Notes under the pieces: generated by a model
What the model was told of the DNA's origin: nothing
Seen by the model: the letters and a program-made list of their open reading frames with translations, nothing else
The model's database searches: none
Shown: positions 20,381 to 32,211 of the stretch, piece by piece
Layout: every line of letters begins with the position of its first letter
Numbering within the stretch: the first letter of the stretch is position 1
Translations under genes and position numbers: made by a program
NCBI GenBank assembly: GCA_020637165.1
Contig: JACJWN010000011.1
Coordinates: 33,744-97,743 of the forward strand
Direction: 5' to 3'
Source of the DNA: Mycolicibacterium sp.
GTDB lineage: Bacteria; Actinomycetota; Actinomycetes; Mycobacteriales; Mycobacteriaceae
Length of the DNA stretch: 64,000 nucleotides

Positions 20381-22006
20381 ATGACCAGAACGATGAGCCG
20401 CAATGTCCGGCGGTTCTCCCACGCGGCCGTCGCCGCCACGTTGGGTGCGACATTGGCCCTCATCGGCGCCGACCGACCGGCGCTCCCCCAAACCGGCGCC
20501 GTGATCGGGGGCCCGTTGGCCCGCATGCTGGCCGCATCTACCGACCTGGGTCCCGCCCAGGGTGACCGGGTGCAGTTAACCGCATCGCTGCGCGACGCTT
20601 CCCTCCCGAACCGACTTGAGGGCTGGGCCCGTGGAAACGGCCTATCGGTCCGCTGGCGCGACGGTAACGACTGGGCGGTGGTCGAAGGCGCCCCGGAGTC
20701 CGTCGGCAAGGCGCTGGGCGTGGCGATACACGACTACCGGGCCCGTGACGGGTCAGATTCCGGTCAGGTCTACTACGCCTCGCCGCAGCAGCCGGCCGTG
20801 CCCCGCGCCCTGCGATCCGAAGTGGCCGGACTGGGCCGGATTCTCAGCCGCCTTCCCTATCGCGAGGCCCTCCCGCCCACGCCGCCGCGTGACGTTCCCG
20901 ATGGTGGGCTACTGCCGCACCAGCTGCTGACCGCCTACAACGCCAAACCCCTGACCGACGACGGCTACACCGGCAAGGGAATCACGGTCGTGGTGTTTGC
21001 CTTCGACGGATTCGACCAACCCGATATGGACAGCTTCGCCGACTGGTTCGACCTGCCCCCCTTCGCTCCGCAGGTCGTCGGCGGCATGCCCGAACAGCGC
21101 AGCGGGGAAGCCACCATGGATCTGCAGGTGATCCACGCCGTCGCACCGGACGCCAAGCTGGTCCTGGTCAACGCCCGGCCCAGTGTCGAGGGTGACGGCG
21201 GCTTCGAGAAACTGGCCCAGTTGCTGGAGTCGGTGGACTCCCAGTTCCCCGGTGCGGTCTGGAGCTTCTCGATCGGCTGGGGTTGCGACCGGCTGTTCAC
21301 CGCCGCCGATCTGGCTCCGGTGCGTGCGGCCCTGGCCAAGGCGGTGCGCAACGGCACCACACCGTTCGTCGCCAGCGGCGATCTCGCCGGGCTGGAATGC
21401 AAGGGCGGCCACGATTGGTCGGATCCGCCGAGCCCCGACGATGTCGGTGTCGACGCCTTCGCCTCGTTCCCGGAGGTGACCGCCGTCGGCGGCACCCGGC
21501 TGTCGACCGACGCCGAGGGCCGGTGGCTTTCCGAGCAGTCCTGGTACGACGTGCCCCTCACCCAGGGCAGCGCAGGAGGCGCGTCGATGCTGTACCGCCG
21601 GCCCTCCTGGCAAACGATCGACCCGGACGCCGGGCCGCCCGACAGTCGGCTGGTCCCCGACATCGCCGCCGTCGGAGACCCGTTCACCGGCGTGAAGTTC
21701 GTCTTCGGGCAACAAGTGCTCGTCGGCGGGGGGACATCGCAATCCGCGCCGATCTGGGCCGGCTTCGCGGCGATCATCAACCAGATGTACGAGGCCAGCG
21801 GCACAGAGCCCCTGGGCGAGCTGAACCCGGTGCTCTACCAGGTGGCCCGGGGCGCTACGGCACCGAGCTTTCGCGATATCCGACTCGGCGGCAACGCGAT
21901 CACACCGGGCGGGCGCCCCGGCTATGACATGGTGACCGGTCTGGGCAGTCCCAATGTGGAGAACCTGGCGAAGAACATCCTGCTGGCCCGATCGGCGGGT
22001 CGATGA
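20381..22006 (+). CDS. S53 family (sedolisin) serine-carboxyl peptidase
   Basis: 541-aa secreted protease of the sedolisin/kumamolisin family. Signal peptide about residues 1-30; short pro-domain about 50-170; catalytic domain with Glu243 and Asp247 (SGEATMDLQ), oxyanion Asp334 (ASGDLAG) and Ser453 in GGGTSQSAP, so the E-D-D-S set is complete. The C-terminal Asp in FRDIRLGGN plus YDMVTGLGSPN fits the calcium site. Family members work at acid pH. The start is 1 bp after the twin-zinc-ribbon gene and the stop overlaps the next gene. The prodomain is short for the family. Not present here in M. tuberculosis as I recall. Confidence 0.9.
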   Translation: MTRTMSRNVRRFSHAAVAATLGATLALIGADRPALPQTGAVIGGPLARMLAASTDLGPAQGDRVQLTASLRDASLPNRLEGWARGNGLSVRWRDGNDWAVVEGAPESVGKALGVAIHDYRARDGSDSGQVYYASPQQPAVPRALRSEVAGLGRILSRLPYREALPPTPPRDVPDGGLLPHQLLTAYNAKPLTDDGYTGKGITVVVFAFDGFDQPDMDSFADWFDLPPFAPQVVGGMPEQRSGEATMDLQVIHAVAPDAKLVLVNARPSVEGDGGFEKLAQLLESVDSQFPGAVWSFSIGWGCDRLFTAADLAPVRAALAKAVRNGTTPFVASGDLAGLECKGGHDWSDPPSPDDVGVDAFASFPEVTAVGGTRLSTDAEGRWLSEQSWYDVPLTQGSAGGASMLYRRPSWQTIDPDAGPPDSRLVPDIAAVGDPFTGVKFVFGQQVLVGGGTSQSAPIWAGFAAIINQMYEASGTEPLGELNPVLYQVARGATAPSFRDIRLGGNAITPGGRPGYDMVTGLGSPNVENLAKNILLARSAGR

Positions 22007-22686
22007 CCGCGCCGTCCCGCGTCCGAAGGATCCTGGCACGCGGCCCCAAGTACTACGTGGTTCTGGGGCTGTGGACCGTCGGCTTGGCGGTCGCACTCTT
22101 CCTGCTGACCCTGATCAACACCAGAGTCGAACCTGTGCCGCTCTACCTCTGCCCGCCGGACTGCGGGCGGCCGCCGACCGGCCTGCCGATCTCGACCAAT
22201 CCCCGCTTCACCGCGCCCGACGGGGCGTTCTCAGTCTCCTATCCGGCACCGGGAGCCGCCTACAACGTCACCACTGAACCCAATGGTGTGACCGCGGAAT
22301 GGACCGCCGGGGACGGCGGCACCCTCAGGCTGTTCGGGACGCCCGCGGCGGGCCGGGACGCCCGCCAGGTGGTCGACGATGTGATCGCTGAGGCATTCCC
22401 CGACGCCGCGGTGGCCTACGAACTGCCCAACGCCACCGTGGGCTACGAACTCGGCTACGGGGTGGCCGCCGACTTCGCCCCGCCGAGCAGATCTGATCCG
22501 CTGCGGATCATGGTCATCGCCGCGGTCAAGAACGACCTGGCGCTGGTCGCCGTCGCCGAGGGGCCGTTCCGTCAGTTCCGGCCCGGGTTCGGACCCGGGC
22601 CGCCATCGCCGGCCAACCTGCAGATTGCCCAGGACATGGGCAAGTACCTCGACAGCTTCAGCTGGCAGGGCGACCCGCCCCGCTGA
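22003..22686 (+). CDS. membrane-anchored extracytoplasmic protein of S53 cassette
   Basis: 227 aa. One transmembrane helix at about residues 18-40 (YYVVLGLWTVGLAVALFLLTLI), then an extracytoplasmic domain starting with a Cys pair (LCPPDCG) and a mixed alpha/beta region about 68-220 with ISTNPRFTAPDGAFSVSYP. The latter resembles generic lipid- or protein-binding domains of secreted actinobacterial proteins, but I assign no family. The ATG overlaps the sedolisin stop, so it is coupled to the protease and may be its substrate, inhibitor or anchor. Confidence 0.8.
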   Translation: MTAPSRVRRILARGPKYYVVLGLWTVGLAVALFLLTLINTRVEPVPLYLCPPDCGRPPTGLPISTNPRFTAPDGAFSVSYPAPGAAYNVTTEPNGVTAEWTAGDGGTLRLFGTPAAGRDARQVVDDVIAEAFPDAAVAYELPNATVGYELGYGVAADFAPPSRSDPLRIMVIAAVKNDLALVAVAEGPFRQFRPGFGPGPPSPANLQIAQDMGKYLDSFSWQGDPPR

Positions 22687-22707
22687 GGCCGATCGGCCCG
22701 GGACGAG

Positions 22708-24470
<1,763 letters not shown>

Positions 24471-24486
24471 GCCGGCGGCCCGGGGC

Positions 24487-24855
24487 TCAGTTGAAGGAGT
24501 CGCCGCAGGCGCAGGAGCCGGTGGCGTTCGGGTTGTCGATGGTGAAACCCTGCTTCTCGATGGTGTCGACGAAGTCGATGGTGGCGCCCTGCACATAAGG
24601 GGCGCTCATCCGGTCGACGGTCAGGGTGACCCCGCCGAACTCGACGGTGAGGTCTCCGTCGAGGGCACGATCATCAAAGAACAGGTTGTACCGCAGGCCG
24701 GCGCAACCGCCCGGCTGCACGGCGATCCGCAGCGCCAGGTCGTCCCGGCCCTCCTGGTCGAGCAGGGCCTTGGCCTTGGCGGCGGCGGCATCGGTGAGGG
24801 TCACCCCATGGGTGGTGGTCTCCGCCTCGGTCGCGGTGGCCGACTCGTCAGTCAT
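24487..24855 (-). CDS. erpA: A-type iron-sulfur carrier (HesB/IscA/ErpA)
   Basis: 122-aa A-type carrier that delivers Fe-S clusters to client proteins. The three family Cys are present: C51 (GGCAGLRY) and C115/C117 (SCACGDSF). N-terminal 15 residues are a Thr/Glu-rich extension. In mycobacteria this gene lies beside ctaC-qcrA and lipA, all Fe-S or redox related, which is consistent with cluster delivery to respiratory and radical-SAM enzymes. The assignment to ErpA rather than IscA rests on family habit, not direct evidence. Confidence 0.9.
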   Translation of the reverse strand: MTDESATATEAETTTHGVTLTDAAAAKAKALLDQEGRDDLALRIAVQPGGCAGLRYNLFFDDRALDGDLTVEFGGVTLTVDRMSAPYVQGATIDFVDTIEKQGFTIDNPNATGSCACGDSFN

Positions 24856-24945
24856 TACGTCTCCTCGTGGATCTCCGGGCTCGCGGTGGGCCTCGGGGCC
24901 CTACCGGCAACAGGCCGACAACAACAACCGTACCCGCTGTACAGA

Positions 24946-26019
24946 CTATTCCCCGGGCAGATCCGCCGCCGTCCGCCTGGCCAGCCCCATCAGCTGGCCG
25001 GAGGCGTCGCTGATTGCGCGTTCCACCGAACCGGCATACTCCGACAGCGAGTGCGCCGCCGTGATCCCCGCAGCGAGCAACTGCTGCGCTCCCAACTCGA
25101 CCTGACCCGCGAGCACCGCGACCGGCACCCCCCGGCCGCGGGCCTCGGTGGCCAGTGCCCCGACCACCTTGCCGTGCAGCGACTGGTCGTCCAGGCGGCC
25201 CTCACCGGTCACCACGAGATCGGCGGCGGCCACTTCGGCCGGGGTCCCGGTGTGGGCGGCGATCAGGGCGGCACCCGACTCCCGCTTGCCGCCCAATGCC
25301 AGCAGCGCCGCGCCGAGGCCACCGGCCGCCCCCGCGCCCGGCGAATCCGTCACCGACCGTCCCGACGCCACCTCCAACTCGGCGGCCCAGTCCCGCAACC
25401 GTGCCTCGAGCACCTCCACCGTCGCCGGGTCCGCGCCTTTCTGCGGGCCGAAGACGTGCGCCGCCCCACGCGGCCCCAGCAGGGGGTGTTCGACATCGGT
25501 GGCCGCGATCAGCCGGATCCCCGCCGTCCTTAGGAGAGCCTCGCCCGGACCCCCGAGCGCACCCACCATCCCCCGCCCGCCGTCGGTGCAGGCGCTGCCA
25601 CCCAGTCCGACCACGACGGTGGCCGCACCCCGGTCGATTGCGGCCCCGATGAGTTCCCCGACTCCGGCGCTTTGCGCGGCCAGGGCGGTCGACACCGAGG
25701 GCGGCCCGCCCAGCAGCGTCAGCCCGCATGCCTGCGCGCACTCCAGATAGGCCGTCGCGGTGTCCGGGTCGAACACCCAGGCCGCATCCACCGGGCGGCC
25801 CAGCGGACCCTCGACCCGGCTCCGCAGCCGCTGCATGCGCGGGTTCCGCGTCGCCAGCACGTCCAGGAAACCCGGACCTCCGTCGGACTGCGGAACCGCC
25901 ACCAGGGTGTCCGACGGGCGGGCCTGCCGCCACCCACTCGCGATCGCCTCTGCAGCCTCCACCGCAGTCAGGCTGTCACCGAAGCAGTCCGGGGCGATCA
26001 GCACCCGCAGGCCGGTCAT
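24946..26019 (-). CDS. glycerate kinase
   Basis: 357-aa type-1 glycerate kinase (GK1/GarK/GlxK family), phosphorylating D-glycerate. It begins [30 protein letters not shown], matching the family N-terminus (APDSFKGSL in most), and has [13 protein letters not shown] and the [18 protein letters not shown] signature. The C in PDCFGDS where most have S or a short FK is a minor variation. Gene is upstream of the A-type carrier on the same strand, with a 90-bp gap. Confidence 0.92.
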   Translation of the reverse strand: MTGLRVLIAPDCFGDSLTAVEAAEAIASGWRQARPSDTLVAVPQSDGGPGFLDVLATRNPRMQRLRSRVEGPLGRPVDAAWVFDPDTATAYLECAQACGLTLLGGPPSVSTALAAQSAGVGELIGAAIDRGAATVVVGLGGSACTDGGRGMVGALGGPGEALLRTAGIRLIAATDVEHPLLGPRGAAHVFGPQKGADPATVEVLEARLRDWAAELEVASGRSVTDSPGAGAAGGLGAALLALGGKRESGAALIAAHTGTPAEVAAADLVVTGEGRLDDQSLHGKVVGALATEARGRGVPVAVLAGQVELGAQQLLAAGITAAHSLSEYAGSVERAISDASGQLMGLARRTAADLPGE

Positions 26020-26090
26020 TCCAGCAGGCTACGGTGCGGGCGCCGTGGTCGCATGCCGTGCCGGCCGGCGGGCGCAGTAACCTGGCAGGC

Positions 26091-26753
26091 GTGAGACTGC
26101 TGGGCCGCCGCAACGATGGGGCAGACGACGCCGACGGAGCAGCCGAGGCTGAGGTCACCCTCGAGCCCCCGCCACCGCCGGGTACCACCGCCCCCAAGGG
26201 CCGTCCCACACCCAAACGGAACGAGAGCGCCAGGCGTCGCGGCCCGGTCGCTCCTGCGCCGCTGACCACCGGCGAGGCACGCAAGCGCCGCAAGGAGCTG
26301 CGCGCGACGATGACCAAGGAGGAGCGGCAGGCCGAGAAGCAACGCCGCCGCGCGGCCCTGGCCACCCGTCGGGAGCGAATGATGGCCGGCGAAGAGGCCT
26401 TCATGCTCCCCCGTGACCGTGGCCCCGTTCGCCGCTACATCCGCGACATCGTCGACTCGCGCCGTAACCTGCTCGGTTTGTTCATGCCGGCCGGGTTGAC
26501 GCTTATCTTCATGTCGATGGCCATCCCGCGACTCCAGCTGGTCATGCCCGTGGCGATGCTCCTGATGATGCTCATCATGGCGCTCGACGCGATCTTCCTG
26601 GCGCGCAAGGCCAATCGCGCGGTCGACGCGAAGTTCCCGGACAACACCGACAGCCACTTCAAGCTCGGGTTGTACGCAGTGGGCCGCGCCTCCCAGCTAC
26701 GCCGCATGCGGGCGCCACGGCCGCAGGTGTCGCTGGGTGACAAGGTCGCCTGA
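26091..26753 (+). CDS. DUF3043 membrane protein (Rv2206-like)
   Basis: 220 aa from the GTG at 26091. A charged, Lys/Arg-rich N-terminal half (RKRRKELRATMTKEERQAEKQ) is followed by two transmembrane helices (LFMPAGLTLIFMSMAIP and VMPVAMLLMMLIMALDAIFLA) and a short basic tail. Actinobacteria-specific family of unknown function. Followed 7 bp later by cobU; probably co-transcribed with the cob genes. Confidence 0.88.
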   Translation: MRLLGRRNDGADDADGAAEAEVTLEPPPPPGTTAPKGRPTPKRNESARRRGPVAPAPLTTGEARKRRKELRATMTKEERQAEKQRRRAALATRRERMMAGEEAFMLPRDRGPVRRYIRDIVDSRRNLLGLFMPAGLTLIFMSMAIPRLQLVMPVAMLLMMLIMALDAIFLARKANRAVDAKFPDNTDSHFKLGLYAVGRASQLRRMRAPRPQVSLGDKVA

Positions 26754-26760
26754 GCGGCGC

Positions 26761-27309
26761 GTGCGCACCCTGGTGCTGGGCGGCATCCGTTCGGGCAAGT
26801 CACACTGGGCCGAGACCGCCATCGCCGAGAACCTCGACACCGGCGCCCAGGTGCGCTACCTGGCCACCGGATCCGCCCCGCCCGGCGATCGGGACTGGCA
26901 GCGGCGGGTCGCTGCGCACCGTCGACGTCGCCCGGACGGGTGGCGCACCGTCGAATCCGCGGACGTGGCGGCCGAACTCCGCACCACCCCCGACATCCCC
27001 ACCCTCGTCGACGACCTCGGTGGCTGGCTCACCGCGGTTCTCGACGGCCGCGGCTGGGAGGGCGGATCGGCCGAACCCGCTGTCGAGGATCTGGCTGCCG
27101 CCGTGGACACCTTCCGGGCTCCCTTGGTGCTGGTCAGCCCAGAGGTCGGCTTGACCGTGGTGTCGCCGACCACTGCCGGGCGGCGTTTCACCGACGAACT
27201 CGGTTCCCTGAACCAGCGGATGGCCAGCATTTGCGAGCGGGTGGTGCTGGTGCTCGCCGGGCAGCCGCTGTGGGTCAAACCGGCGCCGGCGACGGGGTCA
27301 CGGCCGTGA
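26761..27309 (+). CDS. cobU: adenosylcobinamide kinase / adenosylcobinamide-phosphate guanylyltransferase
   Basis: 182-aa bifunctional enzyme of the nucleotide-loop pathway: phosphorylates adenosylcobinamide and then attaches GMP. It begins [18 protein letters not shown], where GGIRSGKS is the Walker A loop, and contains the [11 protein letters not shown] segment with the guanylylated His. The last 20 residues are shortened and Pro-rich. GTG at 26761 avoids overlapping DUF3043. Its stop overlaps the cobT start (GTGA). I recall cobU as separate from cobT-cobS in M. tuberculosis, so this complete trio may be the older arrangement. Confidence 0.92.
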   Translation: MRTLVLGGIRSGKSHWAETAIAENLDTGAQVRYLATGSAPPGDRDWQRRVAAHRRRRPDGWRTVESADVAAELRTTPDIPTLVDDLGGWLTAVLDGRGWEGGSAEPAVEDLAAAVDTFRAPLVLVSPEVGLTVVSPTTAGRRFTDELGSLNQRMASICERVVLVLAGQPLWVKPAPATGSRP

Positions 27310-28376
27310 CAGCGCCCGACGAAAGGACGCAGTTCGGTGAAGTTCCGCCGCCGGACGGCCGGGTCGCCGCGGCAGCCCGACGGCGTCAGGATCTGCTGAC
27401 CAAACCGCGCGGGGCGCTGGGCCGGCTGGAGGATCTGTCGGTGTGGGTCTCGGCATGCCAGGGCCAATGCCCACCGAAGCAGTTCGAGCGCGCCAGGGTG
27501 GTGGTGTTCGCCGGGGACCACGGGGTGGTGGGCCAGGGGGTATCGGCCTATCCCGCCGAGGTGACCGCCCAGATGCTGGACAACATCGAGGGCGGCGGCG
27601 CGGCCATCAACTCACTCGCCGAGATTGCGGGCGCGACGGTTCGGGTGGTCGATATCGCGGTGGATCGCGAATCCCCCTCCGGCTCAGAGCGTTACAAGAT
27701 TCGCCGCTCCAGCGGCAATATCGCGGTGCAGGACGCGCTGAGTCACGACGAGACGGTTGCGGCGGTGGCGGCCGGCCGCCGGATCGCCGATGAGGAGGTC
27801 GACGCCGGCGCCGACCTCCTCATCGCCGGCGATATGGGAATTGGGAATACCACTGCGGCAACGACATTGGTGGCAGCCCTGACCGATACCGAACCGGTGT
27901 TGGCGGTGGGCCGGGGAACCGGTATCGACGACTCGGCATGGTCGCGCAAGACTGCGGTGGTGCGCGACGCGCTCTACCGGTCCAGACCTGTTCGCTCCGA
28001 TCCGCTGGCGCTGCTGGTCGCTTGCGGCGGAGCGGATCTGGCGGCGATGGCCGGCTTCTGCGCCCAGGCCGCTGTGCGGCGCACACCGTTACTGCTCGAC
28101 GGATTGGTGGTGACCGCCGCCGCACTGCTGGCCGAACGGATGGCGCCGGGCGCGCGGGCCTGGTGGCAGGCCGGGCACCGCTCCCCCGAACCATCGCACG
28201 GGCTGGCCTTGGCGGAGCTGGGCCTGCAACCCTTGATCGACCTCGGCCTGCGCCTCGGTGAGGGCACCGGGGCAGCGGTGGCGCTGCCGGTGGTGCGTGC
28301 CGCGGTGGCTGCACTGGCCGCGATGGCGACGTTCGATCAGGCCGGGGTGTCGAACCGCCCAGCCGAATCGTCGTGA
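27306..28376 (+). CDS. cobT: nicotinate-nucleotide--dimethylbenzimidazole phosphoribosyltransferase
   Basis: 356-aa enzyme making alpha-ribazole phosphate for the lower ligand of cobalamin. Motifs include the [13 protein letters not shown]-terminal block, [17 protein letters not shown] and the C-terminal PEPSHGLAL region with the catalytic Glu further on. The GTG overlaps the cobU stop and its own stop overlaps cobS (GTGA), so cobU-cobT-cobS are translationally coupled. Confidence 0.94.
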   Translation: MTAPDERTQFGEVPPPDGRVAAAARRRQDLLTKPRGALGRLEDLSVWVSACQGQCPPKQFERARVVVFAGDHGVVGQGVSAYPAEVTAQMLDNIEGGGAAINSLAEIAGATVRVVDIAVDRESPSGSERYKIRRSSGNIAVQDALSHDETVAAVAAGRRIADEEVDAGADLLIAGDMGIGNTTAATTLVAALTDTEPVLAVGRGTGIDDSAWSRKTAVVRDALYRSRPVRSDPLALLVACGGADLAAMAGFCAQAAVRRTPLLLDGLVVTAAALLAERMAPGARAWWQAGHRSPEPSHGLALAELGLQPLIDLGLRLGEGTGAAVALPVVRAAVAALAAMATFDQAGVSNRPAESS

Positions 28377-29128
28377 TCCGCGCGCTGACCGGGGCCTTCG
28401 CCTTCGCCACCGTCCTGCCCCTGCCGGGGGGCGGCGCGCCGCCGGGCCGGGCCATGCTGACCGCCCTGCCGGTCACCGGCGCCGCCCTCGGGGCGCTGAC
28501 GGCAGGGGTTGCCTGGGGTGCGACCGAGGTGTTCGGAGCCGGAAGTGCGCTCCCGGGGCTGCTGGCGGTCACCGTCCTGCTGGCGGCCACCCGCGGTCTG
28601 CACGTCGATGGGCTGTCCGACACCATCGACGGCCTGGGTTGTTACGGCCCGCCGGCGCGAGCACTGGCAGTGATGCGCGACGGCAGCGCCGGACCGCTGG
28701 GCGTGGCCGCCGTCGTCCTGGTGCTCGGCCTGAGCGCCTTCTCCTTCTCCGCGCTGATGACCGATCCCGGTGGCTGGCGCGGCGCCCTGGCGGTGGCCGT
28801 TGCCGTGCTCTGTGGCCGGGTGGCCGTCGTCATCGGTTGCCGGCGCGGCATCCCTGCCGCATCGGGAAGCACGTTGGGCGCACTGGTTGCGGGCAGCCAG
28901 CCCCCGGCGGTCCTGCTGGGCTGGACTGCGGCGGTGGCCGGAGCAGCCGTGCCGATCACCACCTCAGGGTGGCCGGGCCCGCTCGCCGCGATTGCCGGAT
29001 TACTCTGCGCGGCAATGTTTATCAACCACTGCGTGCGCAGATTCGGTGGAATCACCGGCGATGTGCTCGGAGCGGCCGTCGAGGTGGCGACGACCGTGAC
29101 GGCCCTCGCACTGGCGGCTATCGTCTAG
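28373..29128 (+). CDS. cobS: adenosylcobinamide-GDP ribazoletransferase (cobalamin synthase)
   Basis: 251-aa polytopic membrane enzyme that joins adenosylcobinamide-GDP with alpha-ribazole to complete cobalamin. The signature [17 protein letters not shown] with metal-binding Asp residues is present near residues 79-95, followed by several hydrophobic helices. Starts with GTG overlapping cobT. Membrane location of the last step is typical of the family. Confidence 0.93.
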   Translation: MIRALTGAFAFATVLPLPGGGAPPGRAMLTALPVTGAALGALTAGVAWGATEVFGAGSALPGLLAVTVLLAATRGLHVDGLSDTIDGLGCYGPPARALAVMRDGSAGPLGVAAVVLVLGLSAFSFSALMTDPGGWRGALAVAVAVLCGRVAVVIGCRRGIPAASGSTLGALVAGSQPPAVLLGWTAAVAGAAVPITTSGWPGPLAAIAGLLCAAMFINHCVRRFGGITGDVLGAAVEVATTVTALALAAIV

Positions 29129-29254
29129 CCCCCGACGGTTGGCAAAGCCCGCACGACCCGTTGCCGGTCGCGGTAGTGTCGACATCGCGGCTTGCCGCAG
29201 GACCAGAATTGCCTGGCGCACGATACGAATTGACGATGGCGACGAGGAATTACC

Positions 29255-31078
29255 GTGGGCTCACTTGCAACCGAAGATGACGACACCGAAATCTCCACCG
29301 GCCCACTGAGATCCGCGCTTCGAAGTATGCGATTGCCGGTGTTCATCCCGGCGTCGGTGGTGATCCTGGCGATGATCGCCTTCGCCGTCATCTATTCAAC
29401 GACGGCGGCGAACGCCTTCAACGTGCTCAACAAGGCCATCACGGCGACCGTCGGCTGGTGGTACGTCCTGATCGTGACCGCCTTCGTCGTCTTCGCGCTT
29501 TATTGCGGCATCTCCAGGATCGGCACCATCCGACTCGGCCGCGACATCGAGAAGCCCGAGTTCAGCTTCGGGGCCTGGCTGGCCATGCTGTTCAGCGCCG
29601 GTATGGGCATCGGGCTGGTGTTCTACGGGGTGGCCGAACCGCTGACCCACTACGTCCACCCGCCGGCCTCCCTGGGGCTGGAGGGGTCGACCGACCCGGC
29701 CGCCAACCAGGCCATGGCGCTGACCATCTTCCACTGGGGCTTGCACGCCTGGGGCATCTACGTCGTCATCGGGCTCGGGATGGCCTATATGACCTACCGG
29801 CGCGGGCGTCCGCTGTCGGTGCGCTGGCTGCTGGAACCGCTGATCGGGCGCGCGCGGGTCGAGGGTCCGATCGGTCACGCCGTCGACGTCGTCGCCGTCG
29901 TAGGCACCCTGTTCGGCGTCGCGACCTCGCTCGGATTCGGAATCACCCAGATCGCCGCAGGACTGGAGTACCTCGGCTGGATCACCGTCAACAACTGGTG
30001 GACGGTGGCCATGATCGGCATCGTCACCGCGATCGCCACGGCATCGGTGGTCAGTGGTGTCAGCAAGGGCCTGAAATGGTTGTCCAACATCAACATGGTG
30101 CTGGCCGGCGCACTGGCCGCGTTCGTGCTGCTGCTGGGACCGACGCTGTTCCTGCTTCGCGACTGGGTGCAGAACCTCGGTATCTACGTCCAGTGGCTGC
30201 CACAGCTGGCCCTGCGCACCGGTCCTTTCACCGACGGCGACTGGCTGGGCAGCTGGACCATCTTCTACTGGGGCTGGTGGATCAGCTGGGCGCCCTTCGT
30301 CGGGATGTTCATCGCCCGGATCTCCCGGGGGCGCACGATCCGGGAGTTCGTCGGCGCGGTCCTGATCATCCCGACCGTGATCGGCTCGCTGTGGTTCACG
30401 GTTTTCGGCGGCTCGGCGATCCTGCGTCAGCGCGACCAGGGCGACATGCTCATCGATGGATCGGTGGATACCAACACCGCGCTGTTCCACCTACTCGACG
30501 GACTGCCCCTGGGGTTGATCAGCAGCCTGCTCGCGGTGCTGGTGATCGTGCTCTTCTTCATCACCTCCTCGGACTCAGGCTCGCTGGTGATCGACATCCT
30601 GTGCGCGGGCGGGAATCTGGATCCGCCCAAGCTGACCAGGGTGTACTGGGCCACCCTGGAGGGTGCTGCGGCCGCCGTTCTGCTACTGGTCGGCGGCGCC
30701 GGTTCGATGACCGCGCTACAGACCGCCTCCATCGCCGCCGCGTTGCCGCTGTCGCTGGTCATGGTGGCCGCATGCGTGGCGATGGTGCGCGCGTTCCGCT
30801 ACGACCTGGCCACCACACCCCAGCTGATGCACGTATCGGCACCGGAGCAACTCGCCTCCGAACTGACCGGCGGCAGCGGGGACCGTCATGACGTTTCGGC
30901 CACGCTGGCCGGTCTGGTCGCGGTGCGATCGATACCGATCGACACCTGCGAGGTTCACGAACACACCGGCGCGCTGACGATCAACGATCCGGTCGACCCG
31001 CTGGGCCCGGACTTCATCGTCACCGAGGAGGAGCTCGAGCGGGCCGAGGACGAGTACCGCGCGACCCATCAGGTCTGA
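29255..31078 (+). CDS. BCCT-family betaine/choline/carnitine transporter
   Basis: 607-aa secondary transporter with 12 predicted helices, likely Na+-coupled uptake of glycine betaine or a related compatible solute. Family signatures [31 protein letters not shown] and the Trp box [16 protein letters not shown] are all present. A hydrophilic C-terminal tail of about 100 residues ends [11 protein letters not shown], a charged helix like the osmosensing tail of BetP. GTG at 29255 has GAGGA upstream. The nearby gcvT (glycine cleavage) could use betaine-derived glycine, but this is inference. Its 3' end overlaps the end of convergent ilvE by 10 bp. Confidence 0.92.
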   Translation: MGSLATEDDDTEISTGPLRSALRSMRLPVFIPASVVILAMIAFAVIYSTTAANAFNVLNKAITATVGWWYVLIVTAFVVFALYCGISRIGTIRLGRDIEKPEFSFGAWLAMLFSAGMGIGLVFYGVAEPLTHYVHPPASLGLEGSTDPAANQAMALTIFHWGLHAWGIYVVIGLGMAYMTYRRGRPLSVRWLLEPLIGRARVEGPIGHAVDVVAVVGTLFGVATSLGFGITQIAAGLEYLGWITVNNWWTVAMIGIVTAIATASVVSGVSKGLKWLSNINMVLAGALAAFVLLLGPTLFLLRDWVQNLGIYVQWLPQLALRTGPFTDGDWLGSWTIFYWGWWISWAPFVGMFIARISRGRTIREFVGAVLIIPTVIGSLWFTVFGGSAILRQRDQGDMLIDGSVDTNTALFHLLDGLPLGLISSLLAVLVIVLFFITSSDSGSLVIDILCAGGNLDPPKLTRVYWATLEGAAAAVLLLVGGAGSMTALQTASIAAALPLSLVMVAACVAMVRAFRYDLATTPQLMHVSAPEQLASELTGGSGDRHDVSATLAGLVAVRSIPIDTCEVHEHTGALTINDPVDPLGPDFIVTEEELERAEDEYRATHQV

Positions 31079-32190
31079 GGGCTACCGCCGAGCCGGGTCA
31101 TCCAGCCGTGGGTGTCGGCGAAGGTGCCGCGCTGGATTCCGGTGAGGGTGTCGCGCAGCGCCATGGTCACCTCGCCGGGCTCGCCGTCACCGACGGTGAA
31201 CTCGCCCTCGCCGTACTTCACCTGCGCGACCGGGGTGATCACCGCCGCGGTTCCGCAGGCGAAGACCTCGGTGATCTCCCCGGCAGCCACCCCCTTGCGC
31301 CATTCCTCGACGTCGATCTTGCGCTCCTCGACGGCGAATCCGGCATCGCCGGCCAACTGCAGTAGTGAGTCCCGGGTGATGCCGGGCAGCAGCGAGCCGC
31401 TGAGTTCGGGGGTGACCAGTCGCGCCGATCCGCCGCTTCCGAAGACGAAGAACAGGTTCATCCCGCCCATCTCCTCGACATAGCGCCGTTCGATGGCGTC
31501 CAGCCACACCACCTGGTCGCAGCCGTGAGCGGCGGCTTCGGACTGGGCCAGCAACGACGCGGCGTAGTTGCCGCCGAACTTCGCCGCACCGGTTCCGCCG
31601 GGGCTGGCTCGCACGTACTCGGTGGACAGCCACACGCTGACGGGCTTGATGCCGCCCTTGAAGTACGCCCCGGCCGGGGAGGCGATCAACAGATAGCGGT
31701 ATTCCGCCGACGGCCGCACGCCCAGGCCCGGCTCGGTGGCGATGATGAACGGCCGCAGGTAGAGCGACTGCTCGCCGCCGGCTTGGGGCACCCACTCGTG
31801 GTCGACCGCGATCAGCTGGCGAAGCGACTCGAGGAACAGCTCGTCGGGGAACTCCGGAATCGCCAGCCGACGGGCCGAGGCACGTAATCGGGCGGCGTTG
31901 GCGTCGGGGCGGAACGACACGATTGCACCGTCGGTCCACCGGTAGGCCTTGAGTCCCTCGAAGATCTCCTGCGCGTAGTGCAGGACGATCGCCGAGGGAT
32001 CCAGTTCGATCGGGCCGTAGGGCATCACCCGGGCGTCGAACCAGCCCCGCTCGGTGGTGTAGAGCAGCGACACCATGTGGTCGGTGTAATACTGCCCGAA
32101 GCCCGGATCGGCCAGGATCGTGGTCCGCTCGGCCGCGCTCGCCGGGTGCGCGGAGCGCTCGACGGTGAACTGCAGCGGGGTCGTCGGCAT
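31069..32190 (-). CDS. ilvE: branched-chain amino acid aminotransferase
   Basis: 373-aa PLP-dependent class IV aminotransferase for the last step of Leu/Ile/Val synthesis. The Lys that binds PLP lies in the [15 protein letters not shown] region; other family blocks are [21 protein letters not shown] and [10 protein letters not shown] at the C-terminus. Length and sequence match the recalled mycobacterial IlvE (368 aa). A TATAGA box lies 8 nt upstream of the ATG. Confidence 0.96.
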   Translation of the reverse strand: MPTTPLQFTVERSAHPASAAERTTILADPGFGQYYTDHMVSLLYTTERGWFDARVMPYGPIELDPSAIVLHYAQEIFEGLKAYRWTDGAIVSFRPDANAARLRASARRLAIPEFPDELFLESLRQLIAVDHEWVPQAGGEQSLYLRPFIIATEPGLGVRPSAEYRYLLIASPAGAYFKGGIKPVSVWLSTEYVRASPGGTGAAKFGGNYAASLLAQSEAAAHGCDQVVWLDAIERRYVEEMGGMNLFFVFGSGGSARLVTPELSGSLLPGITRDSLLQLAGDAGFAVEERKIDVEEWRKGVAAGEITEVFACGTAAVITPVAQVKYGEGEFTVGDGEPGEVTMALRDTLTGIQRGTFADTHGWMTRLGGSPQT

Positions 32191-32198
32191 AGCGAGAG

Positions 32199-32204
32199 TC
32201 TATA
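32199..32204 (-). promoter_or_regulatory. -10 element for ilvE
   Basis: TATAGA on the minus strand ends 8 nt before the ilvE ATG, which would place the start of transcription at or within a nucleotide or two of the ATG. There is no ribosome-binding site, which again fits a leaderless mRNA. A -35 element is not obvious. Confidence 0.45.
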
Positions 32205-32211
32205 ACCGCCG

